64,000 nucleotides of DNA from Massilibacteroides sp. (GTDB lineage Bacteria; Bacteroidota; Bacteroidia; Bacteroidales; Tannerellaceae), in contig NZ_JAQWCQ010000001.1 in assembly GCF_028705895.1 (NCBI RefSeq), positions 62,001 through 126,000 of the forward strand, read 5' to 3'. The translations under genes were made by a program, and so were the position numbers. This document shows positions 44,819 through 52,598 of this stretch, in pieces; positions within the stretch are counted from its first letter, which is position 1; every line of letters begins with the position of its first letter. The notes under the pieces are model-generated. The model was not told the origin of the DNA and made no database searches. It saw only the letters and a list, made by a program, of their open reading frames with translations.

Positions 44819-46012
44819 TTAATTCCCTTTTACTTTTTCGGCTACGGCTTTTCCTAATTCAAGACAAGCTTCATAATTTGCTTCGGCAAGCGCATGCTTT
44901 TGTTCAACAGGTATTCCGGTTGTTTCCCAACCCATTTTCTCGCCAAAAGCAGCTAATTTCTTTACAGCAGCGCCAGACCAGGTAAATGAACCGAAATAAC
45001 TATACACGCGATTCTTTACTTCACGAATTTCAATCTTGTCCAAAATCGATTCGATTTCCGGAAATACCTGATTAGAATAAGTTGGTGAACCAATTATTAA
45101 CCCTTTATATTTGAATACGTCGCGTAGTATTTCAGAACCACTACTCTTGCTGACATTGTGTAAGACAATGTTTTTAATACCATTCTCGGAAAGAGCAAAG
45201 GCGATTGTTTCCGCCATCTGTTCGGTATTACCATACATACTGCCGTAAATCATCGTTACTCCTTCTTCTCCTTCATAACGGCTTAAACGATCATATGTAC
45301 CAATGGCCTCTTTTACATGTTCACGCCATACGGGGCCATGCGTAGAACAAATCGTCTTTACTTCTATCTTGCTTAATTTCTGCAACGCGCGTTGTACCGG
45401 ATTTCCGTATTTCCCTACGATACAAGCATAATAACGGCACATTTCGTCCCAATGGTGCGTCAGGTTTATTTCTGAGTCAATTACCCCTCCGTCTAAAGTG
45501 CCGAAAGTACCGAAAGCATCAGCAGAGAATAAAATCTTCTCTGTTGTTTCGTAGGCAAACATAACCTCCGGCCAGTGAACCATCGGAGCCATGTAGAAAA
45601 CAAATTCATGCTTCCCGGTATTCAATACAGAGCCTTCTTTTACTTCGTACAAACCGGTTGTAATGCCATGATAACCTTGCAACATGTTGAATGTCGTCTT
45701 GTTACCGACTATTTGCACGTCCGGATATTGCTGACGTAACAGGCGAATACTCCCTGCGTGATCCGGTTCCATGTGATTTACGATCAAATAATCCAGCGGA
45801 CGTCCGTTCAATGCATCCGCCACTTTTTTCAGAAACACATCGGAATAGCATACATCTACCGTATCTACGAGTACACTTTTTTCATCTACAATCAAGTAAG
45901 AGTTGTAAGTAACACCATAGGGCAAAGGCCAAAGATTTTCGAACGCTGCTTTCTGGCGATCATTTACTCCTACATAATAAATGCTGTCTGCTATTTCTTT
46001 TAACTTATACAT
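44819..46012 (-). CDS. fprA: Flavodiiron protein (FprA/ROO-type oxygen or nitric-oxide reductase)
   Basis: A 397-residue flavodiiron protein. The metallo-beta-lactamase-like domain carries the diiron ligands: H80, E82, D84 and H85 in '[10 protein letters not shown]', H146 in 'MVHWPEV', D165 in 'SADAFG' and H225 in 'STHGPVW'. The flavodoxin domain (about residues 250-397) binds FMN through '[13 protein letters not shown]' and '[11 protein letters not shown]'. No extra rubredoxin domain is fused, so electrons must come from separate donors. These enzymes reduce O2 to water or NO to N2O in anaerobes. The gene is 13 bases after lgt and 26 bases before nagB, an unexpected cell-wall company for a detoxification enzyme. 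Confidence 0.95.
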   Translation of the reverse strand: MYKLKEIADSIYYVGVNDRQKAAFENLWPLPYGVTYNSYLIVDEKSVLVDTVDVCYSDVFLKKVADALNGRPLDYLIVNHMEPDHAGSIRLLRQQYPDVQIVGNKTTFNMLQGYHGITTGLYEVKEGSVLNTGKHEFVFYMAPMVHWPEVMFAYETTEKILFSADAFGTFGTLDGGVIDSEINLTHHWDEMCRYYACIVGKYGNPVQRALQKLSKIEVKTICSTHGPVWREHVKEAIGTYDRLSRYEGEEGVTMIYGSMYGNTEQMAETIAFALSENGIKNIVLHNVSKSSGSEILRDVFKYKGLIIGSPTYSNQVFPEIESILDKIEIREVKNRVYSYFGSFTWSGAAVKKLAAFGEKMGWETTGIPVEQKHALAEANYEACLELGKAVAEKVKGN

Positions 46013-46025
46013 ATATAACTAATTA

Positions 46026-46841
46026 TTATTTTGTCTTGAGTGCCCGCCAAATACTCCAGCATCCTAACAGTACAAAAGGAATACTCAGCAATTGTCCCAT
46101 ATTCAGAGTCATATTCGCTTCAAAAGCTTCCTGGTCGTTTTTCAGATATTCAATGAAGAAACGGCTAACAAAAATTCCTAACATAAAAACTCCGAATATA
46201 AGTCCTTCCTTCTTATATGCATCTTTCTTAAAATATAACCACATACATATAGCAAATGTTATAAGATAACATCCCGCTTCGTATAATTGTGTCGGGTGAC
46301 TCGGCGCAGAAAAGATCGGTTCAGCTCCTTGTTTCCACGCATGCAGGTTTTCAATAAACCGAAAACCCCACGGTTTGTCCGTAGGGTGTCCATATACTTC
46401 GTGATTCATCAGGTTGCCGAGGCGTATCATGGCTGCTACAAGTCCGGTGGGTACCACCAATTTGTCGAATGTCCACATCATACTCTTGTGCGTCACCCGT
46501 TTCGAGTAGAAATACGTTCCGATGATAATCCCCAGTGTACCTCCATGACTGGCCAATCCTCCTTCCCATACTTTCAGTATCTCAATCGGGTTTGCGAGAT
46601 AATATTCCGGAGCATAAAACAAGCAGTGGCCTAAACGAGCACCTATTACAGTACCCAGCATGGTATAGATAAAAAGAGAATCCAACCAAGCCGGAGGAAG
46701 TTTTTCGTTCTTCCACATTTTGGCTACAATCCAGTAACCGATAGCAAATCCGACTGCAAAGGCTAATCCATACCAACGTATCTCGCGAGAGCCGATGGTA
46801 AAGATTGCCGGATCAACAGTCCATGTGATGAATGATAACAT
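46026..46841 (-). CDS. lgt: Prolipoprotein diacylglyceryl transferase
   Basis: A 271-residue inner-membrane enzyme that adds diacylglyceryl to the lipobox cysteine of prolipoproteins, the first step of lipoprotein maturation. Recognisable segments are 'GARLGHCLFYAPEYYL', 'GGLASHGGTLGIIIGTYFYS' (the HGG motif), 'VAAMIRLGNLMNHEVYGHPT' (the GRxGNxxN-E signature with IRLGNLMNHE) and 'HPTQLYEAGCYL'. Several hydrophobic helices are present. It starts two bases after the ddh stop, so the two are cotranscribed. Many lipoproteins in the window (SusD, BtuG, BtuF, GH43, TamL) depend on this enzyme. Confidence 0.94.
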   Translation of the reverse strand: MLSFITWTVDPAIFTIGSREIRWYGLAFAVGFAIGYWIVAKMWKNEKLPPAWLDSLFIYTMLGTVIGARLGHCLFYAPEYYLANPIEILKVWEGGLASHGGTLGIIIGTYFYSKRVTHKSMMWTFDKLVVPTGLVAAMIRLGNLMNHEVYGHPTDKPWGFRFIENLHAWKQGAEPIFSAPSHPTQLYEAGCYLITFAICMWLYFKKDAYKKEGLIFGVFMLGIFVSRFFIEYLKNDQEAFEANMTLNMGQLLSIPFVLLGCWSIWRALKTK

Positions 46842-46843
46842 AG

Positions 46844-47740
46844 TTAAACTAATCTTTTAATTAAAACTTCTTTATCTCCGAAGAGCATATCAATTACCGG
46901 AATCTCTATCATCGTATAAGCTCCTGGAGCTTGTTTCATACTGGCACGAGCCACTGCAACTAATATTTGCGCAGTCAATGCCGGATTATTGATCTTCATG
47001 TTAAAATCGACCAATTGGTTCTGTGTCTTACCTGAAACTCCTTTACGGGTAAGATGTACGCCGTGTCCCATATCAAGTAAATTATCAACAGACTCAACCT
47101 GCATAACATGTGTTTCATCATGCGCAAAATAGTCGTCCGCTTTAATTGCAGCAGCAACCTGTTTAAAGTCATAACCCTCTTTTACTTCGATATATACCAT
47201 ACGACGATGAATGCCTGTACCCACAGGTATAGTCATACTTAAAGCCGCCTTAACTCCTTCAATCGCCTTTACGGCAACAGTATGTCCCATACTCATTCCC
47301 GGTCCGAAATTCGTATAGGTAATTCCTTTCGGAACCATCGCTTCAAGTAAAGCACGAACCACAGAATCACTTCCCGGATCCCAACCGGCAGAAATGATAG
47401 AAACGGCATTATGCGCTTTCGCTACTTCATTCAACGAACGACGTAACTCAACGATACCACCATGTATATCAAAACTATCAACCGTATTTATGCCTAAAGC
47501 AAGCATTTCTTTTGCAAATGCTTCCACTTGTCTTGTCGGAGTGGCCAATACTGCAACATCAACTTTATCAAGTTCTGTTATCTTATCTGTTACCTTATAC
47601 GGTTTTAACTCCAACGGAACATCCTGAGGGTTGCGTCTTACAACTCCCGCTACTTCGAAATCTTCGCTGGCTTCTAATGCCTCAAGTACGTATCGGCCAA
47701 TATTTCCATAACCGACAATGGCTGCTCTAATCTTTTTCAT
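46844..47740 (-). CDS. ddh: meso-Diaminopimelate D-dehydrogenase
   Basis: A 298-residue NADP-dependent enzyme that converts tetrahydrodipicolinate directly to meso-diaminopimelate, a one-step branch of lysine and peptidoglycan biosynthesis. The Rossmann start 'MKKIRAAIVGYGNIGRYVLE' and 'EVAGVVRRNP' are typical. The substrate-binding segment 'SAGWDPGSDSVVRALLEAMV' and the following 'PGMSMGHTVAVKAIEGV' are conserved in Ddh. C-terminal 'PALTAQILVAVARASMKQAPGAY' completes the fold. It is the first gene of a four-gene minus-strand operon with its own promoter at about 47772-47801. Confidence 0.94.
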   Translation of the reverse strand: MKKIRAAIVGYGNIGRYVLEALEASEDFEVAGVVRRNPQDVPLELKPYKVTDKITELDKVDVAVLATPTRQVEAFAKEMLALGINTVDSFDIHGGIVELRRSLNEVAKAHNAVSIISAGWDPGSDSVVRALLEAMVPKGITYTNFGPGMSMGHTVAVKAIEGVKAALSMTIPVGTGIHRRMVYIEVKEGYDFKQVAAAIKADDYFAHDETHVMQVESVDNLLDMGHGVHLTRKGVSGKTQNQLVDFNMKINNPALTAQILVAVARASMKQAPGAYTMIEIPVIDMLFGDKEVLIKRLV

Positions 47741-47771
47741 GTAATACTTACGTTGTGTTTGTGTTAGGCTA

Positions 47772-47801
47772 CAAAGTTAACGATAAATCAGAGCCCACCA
47801 A
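47772..47801 (-). promoter_or_regulatory. Promoter of the ddh-lgt-fprA-nagB operon
   Basis: On the minus strand the sequence is TTGG, 18 bases, TAACTTTG. The -7 element fits exactly and the -33 is one base off TTTG. Transcription would begin near 47765, about 25 bases before the ddh start. Confidence 0.65.
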
Positions 47802-47818
47802 CGGTTGAATTTCTTGTT

Positions 47819-48814
47819 TTACTTTTTTATATAATCCTTAGGAAAAGTAGTCTCCTGAGTTACGCCCGCAGCTGTGCGTATCCAGGTACGGAATCCACGC
47901 TCTCCTTCTGTTAATTCAATAACGCGCGCTCCATTCGGAAGATCGTTATATACCGTATCTCCTCCTGAATAACGGCCATAGGCTAATATAATTCCATGCC
48001 AGTTAACGGCATAATCGTTATTATGATCGTGACCGACAAACGTTCCCATCACGTCTCCGGATTGTTTCATTGCAGTGAACATACCCGTGTTTAGTTGAGG
48101 AGGACAAGATTTTTCGCGACGGATGCCATATAACTGAGCTGCTTCATCAGATGCCGCCTGTGCATATTCCGGTAACGGTATATGGAAAAAGGCTAATGCA
48201 GGTAATGGAGTTCCGTTATTGTTTTTTGTAAATTCCGCACTTTGTTTTAAATACCAGTTAATCTGATCAAAATTAAAGAATCCGTATCCTTTCACTCCTT
48301 CAATTGTAGAATAAGCATGTGAGTCAAGGCAATAAAGAACAGCTTCATCCTTAGAGCCCGAAGAACCTTTTACCTTTAAGATGTAATTTCCTACCCCCGA
48401 CAGGTTCGGCTCATCTGCAGTCAGACTATTCGGAAATTCGTCCGAAATTTTTATTAATTCTTCGCGGCTGACTTCAAACTCGTCATCATGGTTCCCGAAA
48501 AGAATTGAAAACGGAATATCATGACTTGCTACTGCTTTCAATACTGACCTTAGATTCTCTACAGCCGGTTTGCTATAGATAATATCACCTGTCAGAATGA
48601 TCATGTCCGGTTTTTCGTCTTTAATCACCTGATCAATGCGTTCGAAAGCTATCGCCGAATTCGGGTCCTGATATTTTACATGCAGATCGGTGAACTGTAC
48701 TACCTTAAATTTTTTGTTGCCGTTAAACTTCAATTGAGTTTTTTGGGCGAATACGGATACTCCCATGCTTGCCACGAGCAGCAGAGAAAATAATAAGCTG
48801 AATTTCTGTTTCAT
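47819..48814 (-). CDS. Secreted calcineurin-like metallophosphoesterase
   Basis: A 331-residue enzyme with signal peptide MKQKFSLLFSLLLVASMGVSVFAQ. All five phosphoesterase motifs are seen: 'VVQFTDLHVKY' (D-x-H), 'IILTGDIIYS', 'FSILFGNHDDE', 'LAFFHIPLPEY' and 'MGTFVGHDHNND'. They bind two metal ions for hydrolysis of phosphomonoesters or phosphodiesters. The closest described relatives are purple acid phosphatase-like and phosphodiesterase proteins of the PRP29 group (my recollection). It follows the TIM-barrel gene by 30 bases and they are probably an operon. The substrate is unknown. Confidence 0.88.
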   Translation of the reverse strand: MKQKFSLLFSLLLVASMGVSVFAQKTQLKFNGNKKFKVVQFTDLHVKYQDPNSAIAFERIDQVIKDEKPDMIILTGDIIYSKPAVENLRSVLKAVASHDIPFSILFGNHDDEFEVSREELIKISDEFPNSLTADEPNLSGVGNYILKVKGSSGSKDEAVLYCLDSHAYSTIEGVKGYGFFNFDQINWYLKQSAEFTKNNNGTPLPALAFFHIPLPEYAQAASDEAAQLYGIRREKSCPPQLNTGMFTAMKQSGDVMGTFVGHDHNNDYAVNWHGIILAYGRYSGGDTVYNDLPNGARVIELTEGERGFRTWIRTAAGVTQETTFPKDYIKK

Positions 48815-48844
48815 TTTTTGTTTTGTTTTAGCGTTTTGTTTAAG

Positions 48845-49837
48845 TTATTTTTTATCAAAAAAAGCGTCAAAAGCATGGGCTGAAGGGCGAAAATCCAGTC
48901 GTTTTACAAATTCGCAGGATTCTTTTGCCCCATGCTCCCTGTCCATTGCACTGTCTTCCCATTCTACAGACAAAGGACCTTGATAATTTATTGTATTCAA
49001 AGCACGTATAATCTCTTCAAAATTAATCCGTCCACGACCTACGCTTCTGAAATTCCAGAAACGACGCGGATCACCGAATGTAACGTAACCACCAAACACC
49101 CCTGCTTCCTTGGGCGTGTCGCTCCAATAGACATCTTTCATATGCACATGGAATATCCGGTCGGAAAAACGGTAAATAAATTCGACATAATCTACTCCCT
49201 GATATCCCAGATGACTCGGATCGTAATTAAACCCGAAAGCCGGATGGTAATTTACCGCTTTCAATGCACGTTCCGCCGTAACGATGTCAAAAGCTATTTC
49301 AGTAGGATGTACCTCAAGAGCAAAACGAACGCCCAATTTCTGATAAGCATCTAAAATCGGAGTAAAGCGTTTTGCAAAATCTTCAAAACCTCTGTTCACC
49401 ATTCCTTCCGTTACAGGCGGGAAAGAGTATAAATAATGCCAGATAGAACTGCCGGTAAATCCTACGACAGTCTTCAATCCCAGTTGAGCTGCAACCTCTC
49501 CTGTTCGTATCAACTCAGCCGCTGCACGTTGGCGAACCCCTTCCGGATCTCCGTCTCCATAAATATAATCGGGCAATATAGCCTTGTGTCGTTCATCAAT
49601 AATATCACAAACAGCCTGACCGATCAGATGGCTGGATATGGTATGTAATTGTAGATTGTATTTTTTCAGTAAAGCCTTTATGTCATCAAAATAAGCCGGT
49701 TCTTTACTATGAATATCCAAGTGGTCAGGAAGTCCGAGCTCAAGCCCGTCATATCCAAAACTCTTTGCCTTTTCACAAACGGTTTCTAAATCAAGGTCTC
49801 CCCATTGTAGGGAATACAAAGTTACAGGACGTGCCAT
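48845..49837 (-). CDS. TIM-barrel sugar phosphate isomerase/epimerase-family protein
   Basis: A 330-residue protein of the AP-endonuclease-2-like TIM-barrel family (xylose isomerase-like). 'TLYSLQWGDLDLETVCEKAK' starts the barrel and metal-ligand-type residues are in 'GVRFALEVHPTEIAFD', 'AFGFNYDPSHLGYQGVDY' and 'HMKDVYW' and 'SVEWEDSAMDREHGAKES'. No signal peptide. Family members isomerise or epimerise sugars or inositol derivatives; the specific substrate cannot be read. It precedes the secreted phosphoesterase in the same direction with a 30-base gap. One possibility is that the pair metabolises a phosphorylated sugar, but the two proteins are in different compartments. Confidence 0.85.
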   Translation of the reverse strand: MARPVTLYSLQWGDLDLETVCEKAKSFGYDGLELGLPDHLDIHSKEPAYFDDIKALLKKYNLQLHTISSHLIGQAVCDIIDERHKAILPDYIYGDGDPEGVRQRAAAELIRTGEVAAQLGLKTVVGFTGSSIWHYLYSFPPVTEGMVNRGFEDFAKRFTPILDAYQKLGVRFALEVHPTEIAFDIVTAERALKAVNYHPAFGFNYDPSHLGYQGVDYVEFIYRFSDRIFHVHMKDVYWSDTPKEAGVFGGYVTFGDPRRFWNFRSVGRGRINFEEIIRALNTINYQGPLSVEWEDSAMDREHGAKESCEFVKRLDFRPSAHAFDAFFDKK

Positions 49838-50003
49838 GTTATTCGTGTGTTTTAGCTGGTTAATAAAATCAGATTTTTACAAATCTAATAATTAATGTAT
49901 TGTCAGCGGGGGATTCTATTCTTAATATTTTAAAAATTGAAAAAGATACATTTACTTTGTGCCCTGAAAGAATATTTTATAATCAAAACCAAACGAAGAA
50001 AAA

Positions 50004-50942
50004 ATGAGTATTTTACGTTTTATTATTGCAGGCATTCTTATGACTGCTGTTCTGTTGTTTTCCTGTTCTGAAAAAGAAAAAAACATCTCCGTTCACGAAT
50101 TACACAAGATCTGTATTGAGCTAAAAAAGGATATCAGCATCTTGCCTTTTACCACCACAAAGAGTATTCCATCATATAATCCTGCCGATCCGCGTTCTGC
50201 TGCCGAACAAGAAAATCCGGCGTTGTTTTCAAAGATAGAATACATTGTATATCATAAAGAGAGCGGAGCTATTGTTAAACATCACACGCTGACTGATGAA
50301 AATTCGGACGACTTCGGGGATTATGTATATGACGAGCTCGAACTGGGGGAATATACCATCGTTTTGTTTGCTCATTCTGCATCTGATATAACGTTGACCG
50401 GTAATCTGTTGACTACCACAGAGGTTTCCGATTCTTTCTACGCACTTGAAGAAGTAAACATCGAACGTAATAACGATGGAAGTCCGATAGAAATGGTCTT
50501 GAAACGTATTGTTTCACGAGTTGAATTGGTGGGTGTTAAGAAAATGCCTGCCGATGCATCAAAATTTGTGTTGGAGATAGCAGAACAATATAATCAAGCT
50601 GATTTAAAAACGGGTGAGGGTGTTACTCCCAGATTATTACGTAAAGAATATGTAATTGCAGGAGGAACAGAACCTGAAGATAATTCGTTGTATATGTTCC
50701 ATACGTTTGTGCCCAAACCTTTACAAGGAGACACCAGTTTTCTGAGTAAAATCAAACTAATTACGCTCAATGCACAGGAAGACACCTTGCATACCATAGA
50801 CCTTCATTCCGTTCCGGTCATGAGAAACCGCATCACACGTTATACCGGAAGCTTATATGCTCCGAACACCATAGACAATACATTGCAATTAGAGATTGAA
50901 GATTATGGTCTTTGGAAAGATACGATACAGGTGCCTTTTTAA
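50004..50942 (+). CDS. FimB/Mfa2-family fimbrial-subunit-like lipoprotein
   Basis: A 312-residue lipoprotein: signal MSILRFIIAGILMTAVLLFS then Cys21 ('LLFSCSEKEK'). The mature part has two beta-sandwich-like halves with strands such as 'YVYDELELGEYTIVLFAHSA' and 'EMVLKRIVSRVELVGVKKMP', which resemble the FimB/Mfa2 family of Bacteroidetes type V pilus anchor subunits. Such proteins anchor or cap fimbriae on the surface. No other fimbrial gene (fimA, mfa1, tip adhesin) is nearby, so this may be an orphan anchor or a related lipoprotein with another role. It is convergent with tcdA with a seven-base gap. Confidence 0.65.
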   Translation: MSILRFIIAGILMTAVLLFSCSEKEKNISVHELHKICIELKKDISILPFTTTKSIPSYNPADPRSAAEQENPALFSKIEYIVYHKESGAIVKHHTLTDENSDDFGDYVYDELELGEYTIVLFAHSASDITLTGNLLTTTEVSDSFYALEEVNIERNNDGSPIEMVLKRIVSRVELVGVKKMPADASKFVLEIAEQYNQADLKTGEGVTPRLLRKEYVIAGGTEPEDNSLYMFHTFVPKPLQGDTSFLSKIKLITLNAQEDTLHTIDLHSVPVMRNRITRYTGSLYAPNTIDNTLQLEIEDYGLWKDTIQVPF

Positions 50943-50949
50943 AAACCAC

Positions 50950-51753
50950 CTAATTCTCTTTTCCGTATAAGTCCTGCATGATAAGTCCCGCAAGTGTAAA
51001 TCCGAAAATAGCGGTTGTATGTGCCATCGTTCCGTTAATCCGGGCTTTCAGACTGCACCATTCATGGTTGACTAAATCGGGATCTCCCGGCCCATTATTC
51101 GTTTTGGGGCATAGGCATTTCTCTGTGCCGCAAGACGAATTTGAGCCTTTATTCTCTAAAAGTTCCTCACTGAAAACACACTTGAACTTTTTGGCCGGCT
51201 TTTCTCCTTTTTTCATCTTCCGCCTTAAAGCAGCCGCAAGCGGACATCCCTTTACCTTCCAGAATTCAGCAACCTGTATCTTCAACGGATCTAACTTTAA
51301 GGCAGCTCCCATAGAAGAAATAAAGACGGCGTTTGTCCGGGTAGCCCGGCGTATCAAATCCGCTTTATTCTCCAAACTGTCGATCGCGTCAACAATATAA
51401 TCGTAGGAGTCTAACTGAAATGAAGCGGCGGTATCGGCTTCGTAGATTTGCTGAAGAGCCGTAATCTCCGCTTTCGGATTAATTTCCATCAAACGGGCTT
51501 TCAGGACATCAACCTTGACCTGCCCGACAGTCTTCGTCGTAGCCATCAGTTGCCGGTTAATGTTTGTTACACAAACCCTGTCGGAATCGACGATTGTCAG
51601 ATGACGAATCCCTGATCGTATCAGGCTTTCGGCGCACCAACTGCCAACTCCGCCAACACCGAAAATAACAACTCTGGCATTACCGATTCTATCCATCACC
51701 GTGTTGCCCACTAATAATTCGGTACGATTAAACAAGCCGCGTTCTATACCCAT
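50950..51753 (-). CDS. tcdA: tRNA threonylcarbamoyladenosine dehydratase
   Basis: A 267-residue E1-like ThiF-family enzyme that cyclises t6A37 to ct6A37 in tRNAs using ATP. I start at 51753 (MGIERGLFNRTELLVGNTVM), which gives the family length; the track start at 51807 is upstream of the promoter and is wrong. The nucleotide site is 'VVIFGVGGVGSWCAESLIRS', the adenylation region includes 'NINRQLMATTKTVGQVKVD' and 'DAIDSLENKADLI', and the Cys motifs 'SSCGTEKCLCP' late in the protein fit a metal-linked segment. It is convergent with the FimB/Mfa2-like gene. Confidence 0.93.
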   Translation of the reverse strand: MGIERGLFNRTELLVGNTVMDRIGNARVVIFGVGGVGSWCAESLIRSGIRHLTIVDSDRVCVTNINRQLMATTKTVGQVKVDVLKARLMEINPKAEITALQQIYEADTAASFQLDSYDYIVDAIDSLENKADLIRRATRTNAVFISSMGAALKLDPLKIQVAEFWKVKGCPLAAALRRKMKKGEKPAKKFKCVFSEELLENKGSNSSCGTEKCLCPKTNNGPGDPDLVNHEWCSLKARINGTMAHTTAIFGFTLAGLIMQDLYGKEN

Positions 51754-51778
51754 TTTTCTTTTTTCTGAATTCGGAATG

Positions 51779-51808
51779 CAAAAGTACAATAAATCCGAAC
51801 GTTGCAAA
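51779..51808 (-). promoter_or_regulatory. tcdA promoter (TTTG-N18-TACTTTTG, minus strand)
   Basis: Reading the minus strand, TTTG is followed after 18 bases by TACTTTTG. Transcription would start near 51772, about 19 bases before ATG 51753, and downstream of the longer ORF start at 51807. This is the evidence that the short start is right. Confidence 0.7.
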
Positions 51809-51914
51809 ATAGCGGGAATACGTAATTCACAAAGGCTTACAGCATTTGTCTTTTTTATGTTCGCGTTAAATTTTATTCACAAAAAGGAAGCATCCATTAA
51901 ATCACTACACATGT

Positions 51915-51922
51915 TATATTTG
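51915..51922 (+). promoter_or_regulatory. -7 promoter element of the small Cys-rich gene
   Basis: TATATTTG fits TAnnTTTG and lies 41 bases before ATG 51964. The -33 element is not evident. Confidence 0.5.
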
Positions 51923-51963
51923 TGACGACAGATTAATAAAAACAACTAAACAGGTATTAAACG

Positions 51964-52182
51964 ATGAAAAAGTTAATGATTTCAGCCATTATGGCATTTG
52001 CACTTATGACATCAGTTAGCGTAATGGCGCAAGACAATAAGAAGAAAGATGCTGACACCAAGGCAAAAACAGAAGCTTGCTGTAAAAAAGACGCAGATAA
52101 GAAAGGAGATAAAAAAGATTGCTGCAAGAAAGAAGGAGATAAGAAAGCTTGTTGCTCTAAAAAAGAAGAGCCAAAGAAATAA
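51964..52182 (+). CDS. Small secreted Lys-rich protein with three Cys-Cys pairs
   Basis: A 72-residue protein with signal peptide MKKLMISAIMAFALMTSVSVMA and a highly charged mature part of about 50 residues. Three Cys-Cys pairs (39-40, 53-54, 63-64) lie in a repeated pattern: 'EACCKKDADKKGDK', 'KDCCKKEGDK', 'KACCSKKEE'. The rest is almost only Lys, Asp and Glu. Adjacent cysteines with many charged residues suggest metal binding (copper, zinc or iron sulfur-type) or disulfide cross-linking in the periplasm. No family is recognised. It has a promoter and a strong terminator, so it is a single-gene unit that looks well expressed. A low-complexity tail makes homology searches unreliable. Confidence 0.8.
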   Translation: MKKLMISAIMAFALMTSVSVMAQDNKKKDADTKAKTEACCKKDADKKGDKKDCCKKEGDKKACCSKKEEPKK

Positions 52183-52200
52183 GTTTTATTTGACAAATAC

Positions 52201-52236
52201 AAAAGCCCGGAGCCTCGTCGTTTCCGGGCTTTTTTT
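52201..52236 (+). terminator. Rho-independent terminator after the small Cys-rich gene
   Basis: AAAAGCCCGGA and TCCGGGCTTTT form an eleven-base perfect stem with an about 11-base loop, followed by TTTTT, about 18 bases after the stop. Confidence 0.9.
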
Positions 52237-52252
52237 GCATAGTATTTGACGA

Positions 52253-52317
52253 AAAAAAATAAAGGATATAATTGGAAAAATAAAGGATATTTTTCCAATT
52301 ATAACCTTTATATTTTT
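52253..52317. repeat. Long inverted-repeat copy of the ATAAAGG palindrome
   Basis: The left arm (52253-52280, core AAAGGATATAATTGGAAAAA) and the right arm (52290-52317) are reverse complements at 26 of 28 positions around the loop TAAAGGATA, which repeats the core again. AAAGGATATAATTGGA is identical to 20143-20158. It follows the Cys-rich gene terminator and precedes the SusD relic. Confidence 0.7.
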
Positions 52318-52502
52318 AGGGGTATTTTATTCGTTGATTATCAACGTGTTTTGTTTTGCTGTTTTTGGGGCGATTTAACCCTGTTTTATCCACTTCTAAC
52401 CGTCTTTTATTTTACCTGATGATACGTCCGGCAGATTCTCACGCATTGACTCATTTTTTGTATATATGGTATAGGGAATTGGGACAAGGCTATGGTGTAT
52501 GT

Positions 52503-52568
52503 CTGAAGGTTTTTCCAATAAATGAATTAACTTTAAATCCGAATCTGACTCAAGATCCGGGTTGGTAA
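52503..52568 (+). pseudogene. C-terminal relic of a SusD-family gene
   Basis: The last codons of the 70-residue track ORF read 'LKVFPINELTLNPNLTQDPGW' followed by a stop, which is the standard end of SusD proteins (FPIP, LNPNL, Q-x-PGW or PGY). The rest of the ORF, from the TTG at 52356, has no SusD character. I read it as the surviving 3' tip of a deleted susD gene, 31 bases before the phosphoesterase gene that may once have been its operon partner. The deletion join is somewhere between the inverted repeat and about 52500. Confidence 0.75.
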
Positions 52569-52598
52569 TAATGCAATACTAATAAACCTTTGAAGTAT

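Noticed and set aside
51754-51807. N-terminal extension of TcdA
   Set aside because: The promoter (51779-51808) lies in this stretch, and family length fits a start at 51753.
52049-52249. 66-residue ORF in another frame over the Cys-rich gene
   Set aside because: Lys-rich composition is produced by A-rich DNA read in a shifted frame; no signal peptide or promoter fits it.
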